DNA of 6,643 nt, taken from contig USLT01000035.1 in the NCBI GenBank assembly GCA_900555585.1, forward strand, positions 1-6,643. The letters are read 5' to 3'. The DNA is from an uncultured Collinsella sp. (GTDB lineage Bacteria > Actinomycetota > Coriobacteriia > Coriobacteriales > Coriobacteriaceae). The notes below the pieces were generated by a model. It searched no databases, had not been told where the DNA came from, and worked only from the letters and a program-made list of their open reading frames with translations. Both the position numbers and the translations under genes were made by a program. Positions 1-6,522 of the stretch are shown here, one piece after another (the first letter of the stretch is position 1; each line of letters begins with the position of its first letter).

Positions 1-48
1 GGCGTCGTCCTGCAGGTCGGCAAGCGCAAGTTCGCCCGCCTGGCCTAA
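1..48 (+). CDS. C-terminal end of an unidentified upstream protein
   Basis: Frame 1 is open from the window edge and ends in TAA at 46-48, giving the tail GVVLQVGKRKFARLA. The G/C-ending codons match the other genes, and a strong terminator starts 34 bases after the stop, which supports this being a true gene end. Only 15 residues are visible, so no family or function can be assigned. The terminator and the new promoter that follow indicate it is not in the same transcription unit as the ACT-domain gene. Confidence 0.6.
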   Translation, partial: GVVLQVGKRKFARLA

Positions 49-82
49 GGGCCGCGCGCGGCGGCGAATCGTTCGCGTCCAG

Positions 83-116
83 CACCCGGCGGGCATCGCG
101 TCCGCCGGGTGTTTTC
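83..116 (+). terminator. Rho-independent terminator of the upstream gene
   Basis: A perfect 10-bp GC-rich stem (CACCCGGCGG at 83-92 with CCGCCGGGTG at 102-111) encloses a 9-nt loop and is followed directly by TTTTC. It lies 34 bases past the stop at 46-48, as expected for the terminator of that gene. The T-run overlaps the approach to the next promoter, so the two transcription units are packed closely. Confidence 0.88.
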
Positions 117-117
117 G

Positions 118-145
118 TTGATAATGGCGCCCGGGCGGCTATACT
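118..145 (+). promoter_or_regulatory. Sigma-70/sigma-A type promoter for the ACT-citrate synthase unit
   Basis: TTGATA at 118-123 (consensus TTGACA, five of six) and TATACT at 140-145 (consensus TATAAT, five of six) are separated by 16 bases. The expected transcription start is near 151-153, giving a leader of about 67 bases before the ATG at 219. This is the best promoter match in the window and it sits directly after the upstream terminator. Confidence 0.75.
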
Positions 146-161
146 CGGCTAAACTGGGGAG

Positions 162-179
162 ACTCCATCTCAATGGAGT
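162..179 (+). promoter_or_regulatory. Leader hairpin close to the predicted transcript 5' end
   Basis: ACTCCAT (162-168) pairs perfectly with ATGGAGT (173-179) around a CTCA tetraloop. It begins about 10 bases after the predicted transcription start, so it would form a 5'-terminal hairpin in the mRNA. No T-run follows, so it is not a terminator. An mRNA-stabilising 5' stem or a DNA operator (7-bp inverted repeat just downstream of the promoter) are both possible. The ATG inside the second arm (173) is not a credible start, because the reading frame from it has no ribosome-binding site. Confidence 0.5.
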
Positions 180-206
180 GCCTCGCCGCCGCCGCGCGGG
201 ATAACG

Positions 207-212
207 AAAGGA
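207..212 (+). promoter_or_regulatory. Ribosome-binding site of the ACT-domain gene
   Basis: AAAGGA lies 6 bases upstream of the ATG at 219. It fixes that ATG as the start and matches the usual N-terminus of the family, in which the first beta strand begins within about ten residues. Confidence 0.75.
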
Positions 213-218
213 ATTCTC

Positions 219-503
219 ATGACCACCTCCTCCGAGCGCATCGTAATCACCGTCCTCGGCAAGAACCGCCCCGGCATCGTCGCCGGCGTCACCCGCGTCC
301 TCTCCGAGGCGAACGTCGACATCCGCGACATCACCCAGAGCATCGTCGAGGACATCTTCACCATGACCCTGATCGCGGACATCTCGGACTCCGCGCTCGA
401 CTTCACGAGGCTGCAGGAGGAGCTGGCGTCCGTGGGCGAGCGCCTCGGCGTCACCGTCGAGGTCCAGCGCGAGGACGTCTTCCGCTTCATGTACCGCCTC
501 TAG
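219..503 (+). CDS. ACT domain-containing protein, UPF0237 family
   Basis: This is a 94-residue cytoplasmic protein made of a single ACT domain, a fold that usually binds amino acids or other small metabolites and often works as a dimer. The family marks are clear: the first strand IVITVLGKNRPGIVAGVTRV (residues 8-27) with the RPGI turn, the helix and strand NVDIRDITQSIVEDIFTMTL (residues 32-51), and the C-terminal EDVFRFMYRL, which matches the conserved UPF0237 ending. The length is typical for the family, so it appears complete. No catalytic domain is attached, so it is probably a stand-alone regulatory or ligand-binding subunit; its ligand is unknown. In many Gram-positive bacteria UPF0237 genes sit next to a UPF0210 (PFL family) gene, but here the next gene is citrate synthase, 92 bases downstream on the same strand. 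Expression should come from the promoter at 118-145. Confidence 0.93.
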   Translation: MTTSSERIVITVLGKNRPGIVAGVTRVLSEANVDIRDITQSIVEDIFTMTLIADISDSALDFTRLQEELASVGERLGVTVEVQREDVFRFMYRL

Positions 504-532
504 ACGGCCCGGCGCGGCCGGCGCCGCCCGTC
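503..532 (+). promoter_or_regulatory. Interrupted GC-rich hairpin directly after the ACT gene stop
   Basis: GACGG (503-507) pairs with CCGTC (528-532), and after a small internal loop CGGCGC (510-515) pairs with GCGCCG (521-526) around a 5-nt loop. No T-run follows. In such GC-rich DNA part of this pairing may be chance, but its position right at the stop codon suggests an mRNA 3'-end or intercistronic structure. Confidence 0.35.
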
Positions 533-549
533 CAACGCTTCCAGCAGAC

Positions 550-576
550 GCGCCCCGGCCTCGCCCGCCGGGGCGC
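550..576 (+). promoter_or_regulatory. Intercistronic 10-bp hairpin before citrate synthase
   Basis: GCGCCCCGGC (550-559) pairs perfectly with GCCGGGGCGC (567-576) around a 7-nt loop. Only TT follows before GCC, so it is not a classic rho-independent terminator. It ends just 5 bases before the Shine-Dalgarno sequence at 582-590. It could act as a partial terminator or attenuator that lowers read-through into citrate synthase, as an mRNA processing or stability element, or as a structure affecting ribosome access. No separate promoter is visible in this spacer. Confidence 0.5.
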
Positions 577-581
577 TTGCC

Positions 582-590
582 AAAGGAGGA
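582..590 (+). promoter_or_regulatory. Strong ribosome-binding site fixing the citrate synthase start
   Basis: AAAGGAGGA lies 5 bases upstream of the ATG at 596. It decides the start: the reading frame stays open upstream to an ATG at 173, but that extension overlaps the ACT gene in another frame and has no ribosome-binding site of its own. Confidence 0.9.
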
Positions 591-595
591 GCCGC

Positions 596-2044
596 ATGTC
601 CTACGACGCGCGCAGCATCTACTACCGCTTCGACGACCATCTGAGCCGCCTGGTGCTCGACTACGCGGCGAGCCGTCGCGTCGACGAGCATTCCGAGCGC
701 CTCTACCACGACGTGCCCTCGGAGGAGTACGGCGAGGACCTCTTCCGCGAGCACGATGTGAAGCGCGGCCTGCGCAACGCGGACGGGTCCGGCGTGGTCG
801 CCGGCCTCACGCGCATCTCGGACGTGCACGGCTACAACAAGGTCGACGGCCGCGTCGTGCCCGACGAGGGCCGGCTCATCCTGCGCGGCTACGACATCGA
901 GGACCTCGTCAGCGCATCCCAGGCGGAGGATCGCTTCGGCTACGAGGAGGTCGCGTACCTGCTGATCACCGGCGAGCTGCCCGACGCCGACGAGCTCGCC
1001 GACTTCAACGACCGCCTGGGCGCCTACCGCCACCTGTCGAGCGAGTTCGTGCGCCAGTTCCCCATCACGACCTCGAGCTCCTCCATCATGAACGCGCTGC
1101 AGCGCGCCGTCCTGCTCCTGTACGCCTTCGATGCGGACCCCGATGCCGTCACGCCCGAGCACGAGGTGGACGTCGCCATCTCGCTGCTCTCGAGGCTGCC
1201 CCGCATCGCCGCCTTCGCCCATACCTTCCATAGCGCCCAGGCCCGCGGCACGCGGCCCTCGGTGCCCATCCCGGAGCCCGGTCTCTCCACCGCCGAGGCG
1301 ATCCTTCAGATCCTGCGCGGCGAGGAGGGCTTCACGCACGCGGAGGCCATGCTCCTCGACGTCATGCTCATGCTCCATGCGGAGCACGGCGGCGGTAACA
1401 ACTCGACCTTCTCCTGTCGCGTGCTGTCGAGCTCGGCCACGGACGCCTACTCCGCCTACGCCGCCGCGATCGGCTCGCTCAAGGGCCCGCGCCACGGCGG
1501 GGCCAACGCGAAGGTCGTCGCCATGCACGAGGACATCCGCGCCCACGTCTCCAACTGGGAGGATGAGGACGAGCTCGCCGGCTACCTCGAGCGCATCCTG
1601 CGTAGGGACGCCTTCGACGGCTCGGGCCTCATCTACGGCATGGGGCATGCGGTCTACACGCTCTCGGACCCCCGCGCGGTCATCTGCAAGCGCTACGCCC
1701 GCGGCCTCGCCGAGGCCAAGGGTATGGGGGAGGAGTTCGACCTCATCGAGCGCATCGAGAAGCTCGCCCCTCAGGTCATGGCCGACGTCCGGGGAACGAC
1801 CAAGCCCATCTGCGCGAACATCGACCTCTACACGGGGTTCATCTACAAGATGCTCGGCATCCCCGAGACGCTCTTCACGCCGCTGTTCGCGGTCGCGCGC
1901 ACCGCTGGCTGGGCGGCCCATCGCATGGAGGAGCTCATTTGCGCCCACCGCATCATCCGTCCCGCGTACCGCTCGGTGCTCGAGGCGGGAGACTACGTGC
2001 CGCTTGCGGAGCGCTCGCGCGGGCGCGTCTGCCGCATGGGATAG
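596..2044 (+). CDS. gltA: Citrate synthase (Si-type, long form)
   Basis: The 482-residue cytoplasmic enzyme condenses oxaloacetate and acetyl-CoA to citrate, the entry to the oxidative branch that supplies 2-oxoglutarate and glutamate. Catalytic elements are in the family order: HAEHGGGN (261-268, catalytic His most likely 264), GPRHGGAN (His300), GMGHAVYTLSDPR with the second catalytic His at 351, and NIDLYTG with the catalytic Asp at 410. The entry segment LILRGYDIEDL is also typical. An N-terminal extension of roughly 90 residues precedes it, as in longer clostridial/actinobacterial forms; nothing looks truncated. The PROSITE-type signature has Met where Phe, Tyr, Ala or Val is usual in the GxGH motif, a conservative change. 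A 2-methylcitrate synthase activity cannot be excluded from sequence, but no prpB/prpD-like neighbour is visible. It probably shares a transcript with the ACT-domain gene, with the hairpin at 550-576 as a possible modulator. Confidence 0.95.
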   Translation: MSYDARSIYYRFDDHLSRLVLDYAASRRVDEHSERLYHDVPSEEYGEDLFREHDVKRGLRNADGSGVVAGLTRISDVHGYNKVDGRVVPDEGRLILRGYDIEDLVSASQAEDRFGYEEVAYLLITGELPDADELADFNDRLGAYRHLSSEFVRQFPITTSSSSIMNALQRAVLLLYAFDADPDAVTPEHEVDVAISLLSRLPRIAAFAHTFHSAQARGTRPSVPIPEPGLSTAEAILQILRGEEGFTHAEAMLLDVMLMLHAEHGGGNNSTFSCRVLSSSATDAYSAYAAAIGSLKGPRHGGANAKVVAMHEDIRAHVSNWEDEDELAGYLERILRRDAFDGSGLIYGMGHAVYTLSDPRAVICKRYARGLAEAKGMGEEFDLIERIEKLAPQVMADVRGTTKPICANIDLYTGFIYKMLGIPETLFTPLFAVARTAGWAAHRMEELICAHRIIRPAYRSVLEAGDYVPLAERSRGRVCRMG

Positions 2045-2194
2045 GTCTGGGCTAAGGTACCTTCCTTTTACCGAAAATCTAATAACGCCGATAGGAAATG
2101 CTTGGCTTGCGAGCCCATAACTGCTACGGGTTGCCGGATAATCTCACAGATTTATGTCTGGTGGACGACCCGTCGCTGAAAGGAGACGCGCGCC
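2045..2194 (+). promoter_or_regulatory. Intergenic region with the likely control sites of the GH20 gene
   Basis: This 150-base gap is clearly less GC-rich than the genes around it. It contains a perfect 10-bp palindrome AAGGTACCTT (2054-2063), a TATAAT-like hexamer GATAAT (2137-2142) with no good -35 at 16-18 bases, and a small hairpin or operator-like inverted repeat (CACAGA 2145-2150 with TCTG-G-TG 2157-2163, one bulged G) covering the predicted start point. AAAGGAG at 2179-2185 is the ribosome-binding site, 9 bases before the ATG at 2195. A weaker alternative promoter is TTTACC (2067-2072) with GATAGG (2090-2095), spacing 17. A poor -35 would fit an activator-dependent promoter. No convincing terminator for citrate synthase is present; AAGG/CCTT around 2054-2067 is only 4 bp. 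Confidence 0.4.
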
Positions 2195-5100
2195 ATGATG
2201 AGAGAGCATTCACGTAGGCTTAGCAAGGGGAGGTGGATGCCGCTCGCGCTCGCGGGCGCGCTGCTGTGCTCGGCCTGGTTGCCGGCCAACGCCCTCGCGG
2301 CCGGCGACGTCGCGCAGGCGCGCGACGTGAACCACCTGATCGGCGCCACCGCGTCGGCAAGCGGGCGAGAGGACGACAGCCCCGCGCTCGATGCGAGCAA
2401 GGCTATCGACGGAGACCGCGGCACCCGCTGGTCCAGCGGTAAGACCACGCCCGCCGAGAACGAGGAGACCTGGATCGCCGCCGAGCTCAAGAACCCCGCG
2501 AAGATCCAGTTCGTCGATGTCGAGTTCGAGAACCGCGGCGTAGAGGTCAAGCCGAGCAACGTCCGTCGCTTCGAGATCCAGTACCAGGAGCCCGGCTCCG
2601 ATGCGTGGCAGAGGGCGAAGACCGTCGAGAACAAGGCAAGCGGCGCCGGCTTCGAGACCCGCGTGCGCGTGACCCTCGACAAGCCCATCACCGCCAAGAA
2701 GCTGCGCCTCACCAACTTCGACATCCTCAAGGGGACCACCCAGTGGAACGGCGTCTCCGTGGTCGAGCTCGAGGCCTACACCAACGTGCAGTCCGTGAGC
2801 GAGACGCTCGACGGCGTCATCAAGAAGCTCAACAAGATGGGCGAGCAGGTCGTTGAGAGGGACGTCCGCACCCTGCCGCTGCCCGAGGTCCCGCAGGGCT
2901 TCACCATCGAGCTCAACGGTGCCGATTTCGAGCAGGTCATCGGCGACGACCGCTCCGTCCATCATCCGCTGGAGGACAAGGTCGTTCAGGTTTCCTGGAA
3001 GGTGTCCAAGGACGGCACCGACGAGGAGGCCATCACGAACGATATCGCCTACGAGGTCAAGTGCGCCAAGGACCAGCCCCAGGGCAAGAACGCCAAGCCC
3101 ACGGTCGTCCCCGAGATCCAGGAGTGGTTCTCCGACTCGACCGCGCGCGTCGCGTTCGATAAGCTGCGCGCCGTGACGTATGGCGACGCCGCCCTCAAGC
3201 CGGTCGTCGACGAGTTCGTCGCCGACTACGAGGATTTCACGGGCGTGAAGCTCTCCGCCGCTCAGGGCGGGGCCCGAGACGGCTCCTTTAACTTCACGCT
3301 CGCCGCCCCCGCGGACGACAAGCTGGTCGGCGACGAGGGCTATGCCATGAAGATCGCCGCCGATCGCATCGACGTCGCCGCGCCCAAGGTGACGGGCGGC
3401 ATGTACGCCATGCAGACCATCCTGCAGATGACCAAGACCGAGGCCGACGGCTTCCCCGTGGGCGAGATGCGCGACTATCCGCGCTTCCAGGTCCGCGGCT
3501 TCATGTGGGACGTGGCGCGCAAGCCGGTCTCCCTCGAGATGATGAAGACGGCCGCGCGCACCATGCGCTACTACAAGATGAACGACTTTCAGGCCCATCT
3601 CTCGGACAACCTGATCTTCCTGAAGCAGTATCCGAGCGAGCAGGAGGCGTGGAAGGCCTATAGCGCGTTCCGCCTTGAGACGAGCGTCGCCAACGACCAG
3701 GGCGCGACGCCGACCTCGTCCGACTACGCCATCAGCAAGGAGGACATGCGCGACTTCATACAGAGCGAGCGCGCCCTCGGCATGAACATCGTTCCCGAGA
3801 TCGACGTGCCCGCCCATGCCATGGCCTTCACGAAGATCTGGCCCGAGCTCGCCGTCCATGGTGAGAAGGTGCCCGCCGGCCATTACGCGATCGACCACTT
3901 CGACCTGCGCAAGCCCGAGTCCACAGCGCTGATCAAGCGCATCTTCGACGATTACACCAAGGGCGACGCGCCGACCTTCGACGCAGGCACCGTGGTGCAC
4001 ATCGGCGCGGACGAGGTGCTCGCGTCCGGTATGCCCAAGGAGACCCTGTACCGCAACTTCGTCAACGAGCTCGTCCCCTACGTGAAGGACACCAACACGG
4101 TGCGCATGTGGGGCGGCCTCACCTGGCTCGATGACGGCAAGACCGAGATTCGCCGCGAGGCGATCGACGGCGTCCAGATGAACCTGTGGTCGGCCGACTG
4201 GGCGGACGGCGTCAAGATGTACGAGATGGGCTACGGCCTGATCAACACCATCGACGACTTCGGCTACATGGTCCCCAACGGCGATGGCTCCCGCGCGAAC
4301 GCCTACGGTGACTATCTCAACACGAACCGTGTCTTCAACGAGTTCGCTCCGGAGCGCGTGCGCGTGAAGGGCGGTGGCTACAAGAACCTGCCTTCCGGTG
4401 ACGATCAGATGCTCGGTGCGGCCTACGCCATCTGGAACGACAATATCGACAAGAGCGCCTGCGGCCTTTCCGAGGCCGACGAGTACGCGCGCTTCTTCGA
4501 TGCCATGCCGTTCTACGCCGAGAAGACCTGGGCACCCACCGGCAAGGAGAAGGGCTCCGCCGATAACCTGCGCGCCCTGGTCGCCAAGACCGGCGATGCG
4601 CCTCGAGTGAATCCGTACAGCAAGGCCGACAAGACCGGCGACACCTATGCCGAGTACAAGTTCGACGACCTGAAGGATGCTAGCGCCAATGCCCGCGACC
4701 TCCAGCAGGGGAAGAACGCCAAGGCCGAGTCCGGCAAGCTGGTCCTGGCGGGCGGCGAGTCCTATGTGACCTCCCCGCTGGCCAAGGTCGCTCCCGGCTC
4801 CGAGCTCTCCTTCGACATCGAGCTGACCCGCCCCGCCTGCCCGGGCGACATCCTCTTCGAGGCCGACGCGCCCTACGGCACGCTCGACATCCGCGTGATG
4901 GACGACGGCCGCCTCGGTTTCACCCGCGAGCTGTACGACTACTACTTCGATTACAAGCTGCCCGTGGGCAAGAAGGTCAACATCCGCATCGCCACCAAGG
5001 CGATCGACGCCATGCGCCCGGGCGGCAACGCCGACGGCAACATGGAGGCGACCGTCCTCTATGTCGACGGGGAGCTTGTCGGTCGCGCGACCGGTCGTTT

Positions 5101-6478
5101 CTTCGACGCCGGCATGGTCAAGAAGGACGGCATCGAGAACGCCACGCTGACCCTGCCGCTGCAGCGCATCGGATCCGAGACCAATGCCATCGCGGCCAAG
5201 ATCGATAACGTCCGCGTTGCGCCCGCCGCTTCGGGCGAGGCCGTCGACAAGTACAACAAGGCCGAGTGGAAGGGTCGCACCAACTCCGAGACGCGCGAGG
5301 GCGAGGGCAACGGCGGCCTTTTGACCCATGCCTTCGACGGCGATGCCTCCACCATCTGGCACTCCAACTGGAACAAGGGCACCTTCAGCGAGCAGAACGT
5401 GAACGGCAGCCTGACCGCGACCCCGATGATCTGGGCCGAGATCGACTTCGGCAAGGCGCACGAGATCAACCAGTTCTCGTTCACCCCGCGTTCCGACGTG
5501 GACAGCGGCCGCATCACCAAGGCGACGCTCAAGGTCAAGGCGACCAAGGACGGCGCGTACGAGACGGTCGCGACCGACCGGGCCTTCGCGAACGACGGCA
5601 AGAAGAAGACGTTCACCTTCGAGGCGCGAGACGTCTACGGCGTCCGCCTCGAGGTCACCGATGCGAACCTGCATAGCGGCAACAAGTACATCGCCGTCTC
5701 CGAGTTCGACATCGACAACAGGCCCCCGCGCACCAACACCGTGTACGTCGAGGGCAAGAGCTACCTCGCGAACGAGGACGGCACCCTGGACCTGAAGACC
5801 GGCAAGGCGGCTTCCCTGTTCAAGGGCTCGGCCGAGGACCTGGACGAGTCCAAGTCCGTCTACCGCGCGGAGGTCAAGGCGGGCGCCAAGGTGACCATGA
5901 AGGCGGAGTCCAACGAGGACCTCGAGTTCGTCGGCTGGTTCGCCCCGTGTTCGGAGAAGCCCGTCTCGACCGATGCCTCCTATGTGGTCCCGACCGACCA
6001 TAACGTCGCGCTCGAGGCCCGCTTCAAGCGCCTGGCCGACGACCCCGTGACCCCGCCCGCCCCCACGGGCCACACGGTCACCTTCACGGTCGACGGCGAG
6101 GTCGTCGAGACCGTCAAGGTGAAGAGCGGCGAGACCGTCGCCGAGCCCGTCGCACCCAAGAAGGACGGTTATACCTTCGACGGCTGGTACCTGGAGGGGG
6201 AGAAGTACGACTTCGAGACCCCGGTGACCGGCGACCTCGCGCTCGTCGCCAAGTTCACCAAGATCACCGATCCCGAGCCCGAGCCCAAGCCGGACCCCGA
6301 GCCCGAGCAGAAGCCCGAGCCGGAGCAGAAGCCGGCGGACAAGCCGGCTAACTCCGACAAGCCCGGGGGGACCCTGGTCCAGACCGGCGACGCCTCGATG
6401 GTCGCCACCGGCATCTCGCTGCTGGGAGGCGCCGGCCTTGTCGCCGCGGGCGCCGCACGCTCGCGCCGTCGCAGGTAG
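2195..6478 (+). CDS. Sortase-anchored multidomain GH20 glycosidase (lacto-N-biosidase/beta-N-acetylhexosaminidase-like)
   Basis: This 1427-residue surface enzyme should hydrolyse GlcNAc- or lacto-N-biose-capped host glycans outside the cell. Order: signal peptide 1-36 (basic start, hydrophobic 15-29, ALAA cleavage region); F5/8/CBM32-like domain about 46-196; Ig-like or unassigned linker 197-305; GH20b about 306-429; GH20 barrel about 430-775; concanavalin/LamG-like domain about 820-1010; second F5/8 domain about 1018-1174; divergent stalk repeat about 1225-1280; InlB B-repeat 1293-1356; Pro/Glu/Lys linker 1360-1390; LVQTGD 1394-1399; membrane segment; terminal RSRRRR. Catalysis: VPEIDVPAHA (His541), HIGADEV with the acid pair Asp606-Glu607 (substrate-assisted GH20 mechanism), Trp639/644/665, Tyr704 or Tyr707, and IWND (Trp747, Asp749). 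Chain-end hexosaminidases usually have Trp-x-Glu there; Asp is what I recall for bifidobacterial LnbB. AAAGGAG supports ATG 2195; ATG 2198 is an equal alternative. Family is certain, exact substrate is inferred. Confidence 0.92.
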   Translation: MMREHSRRLSKGRWMPLALAGALLCSAWLPANALAAGDVAQARDVNHLIGATASASGREDDSPALDASKAIDGDRGTRWSSGKTTPAENEETWIAAELKNPAKIQFVDVEFENRGVEVKPSNVRRFEIQYQEPGSDAWQRAKTVENKASGAGFETRVRVTLDKPITAKKLRLTNFDILKGTTQWNGVSVVELEAYTNVQSVSETLDGVIKKLNKMGEQVVERDVRTLPLPEVPQGFTIELNGADFEQVIGDDRSVHHPLEDKVVQVSWKVSKDGTDEEAITNDIAYEVKCAKDQPQGKNAKPTVVPEIQEWFSDSTARVAFDKLRAVTYGDAALKPVVDEFVADYEDFTGVKLSAAQGGARDGSFNFTLAAPADDKLVGDEGYAMKIAADRIDVAAPKVTGGMYAMQTILQMTKTEADGFPVGEMRDYPRFQVRGFMWDVARKPVSLEMMKTAARTMRYYKMNDFQAHLSDNLIFLKQYPSEQEAWKAYSAFRLETSVANDQGATPTSSDYAISKEDMRDFIQSERALGMNIVPEIDVPAHAMAFTKIWPELAVHGEKVPAGHYAIDHFDLRKPESTALIKRIFDDYTKGDAPTFDAGTVVHIGADEVLASGMPKETLYRNFVNELVPYVKDTNTVRMWGGLTWLDDGKTEIRREAIDGVQMNLWSADWADGVKMYEMGYGLINTIDDFGYMVPNGDGSRANAYGDYLNTNRVFNEFAPERVRVKGGGYKNLPSGDDQMLGAAYAIWNDNIDKSACGLSEADEYARFFDAMPFYAEKTWAPTGKEKGSADNLRALVAKTGDAPRVNPYSKADKTGDTYAEYKFDDLKDASANARDLQQGKNAKAESGKLVLAGGESYVTSPLAKVAPGSELSFDIELTRPACPGDILFEADAPYGTLDIRVMDDGRLGFTRELYDYYFDYKLPVGKKVNIRIATKAIDAMRPGGNADGNMEATVLYVDGELVGRATGRFFDAGMVKKDGIENATLTLPLQRIGSETNAIAAKIDNVRVAPAASGEAVDKYNKAEWKGRTNSETREGEGNGGLLTHAFDGDASTIWHSNWNKGTFSEQNVNGSLTATPMIWAEIDFGKAHEINQFSFTPRSDVDSGRITKATLKVKATKDGAYETVATDRAFANDGKKKTFTFEARDVYGVRLEVTDANLHSGNKYIAVSEFDIDNRPPRTNTVYVEGKSYLANEDGTLDLKTGKAASLFKGSAEDLDESKSVYRAEVKAGAKVTMKAESNEDLEFVGWFAPCSEKPVSTDASYVVPTDHNVALEARFKRLADDPVTPPAPTGHTVTFTVDGEVVETVKVKSGETVAEPVAPKKDGYTFDGWYLEGEKYDFETPVTGDLALVAKFTKITDPEPEPKPDPEPEQKPEPEQKPADKPANSDKPGGTLVQTGDASMVATGISLLGGAGLVAAGAARSRRRR
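6272..6364 (+). repeat. Low-complexity Pro-Glu-Lys wall-spanning repeat (coding)
   Basis: Residues 1360-1390 of the GH20 protein are built from PEP, KP and PEPEQK units; PEPEQK occurs twice in tandem at 1368-1379. The DNA shows the matching short repeats of CCCGAG/CCGGAG and CAGAAGCC(C/G). Such segments in surface proteins pass through the peptidoglycan just before the sorting signal. Repeat number may vary between strains by slippage. Confidence 0.7.
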
Positions 6479-6522
6479 CGCGAGCGGTCCCTCCAGGCGA
6501 GGAGCGCATCGCCGCGGCGCGC

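Noticed and set aside
173..595. In-frame N-terminal extension of citrate synthase to an ATG at 173, giving 623 residues
   Set aside because: It overlaps the whole ACT gene in another frame, is rich in Arg, His and Pro as expected of an out-of-frame GC-rich translation, and has no ribosome-binding site; the strong one at 582-590 points to 596.
500..1948. 482-residue antisense open frame opposite citrate synthase
   Set aside because: It mirrors the G/C-ending codon bias of a verified gene on the other strand. Its translation is repetitive in Gly, Ala, Val, Arg and Asp, with no recognisable motif.
2195..2302. Lipoprotein signal at Cys25 of the GH20 protein
   Set aside because: The residues before Cys25 (ALL) do not fit a lipobox, and the hydrophobic stretch continues past it to a good signal peptidase I site near residues 33-36. 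The C-terminal sorting signal supplies the anchor.
2210..6073. 1287-residue antisense open frame opposite the GH20 gene
   Set aside because: Its length is striking, but it is a shadow of strong third-position GC bias. The sense frame has a full set of domains and catalytic motifs, while the antisense translation is low-complexity.
6272..6364. Possible CRISPR-like or intergenic tandem array
   Set aside because: The repeats are short, lie in frame inside the GH20 gene and encode a Pro-Glu-Lys linker; there are no unique spacers.
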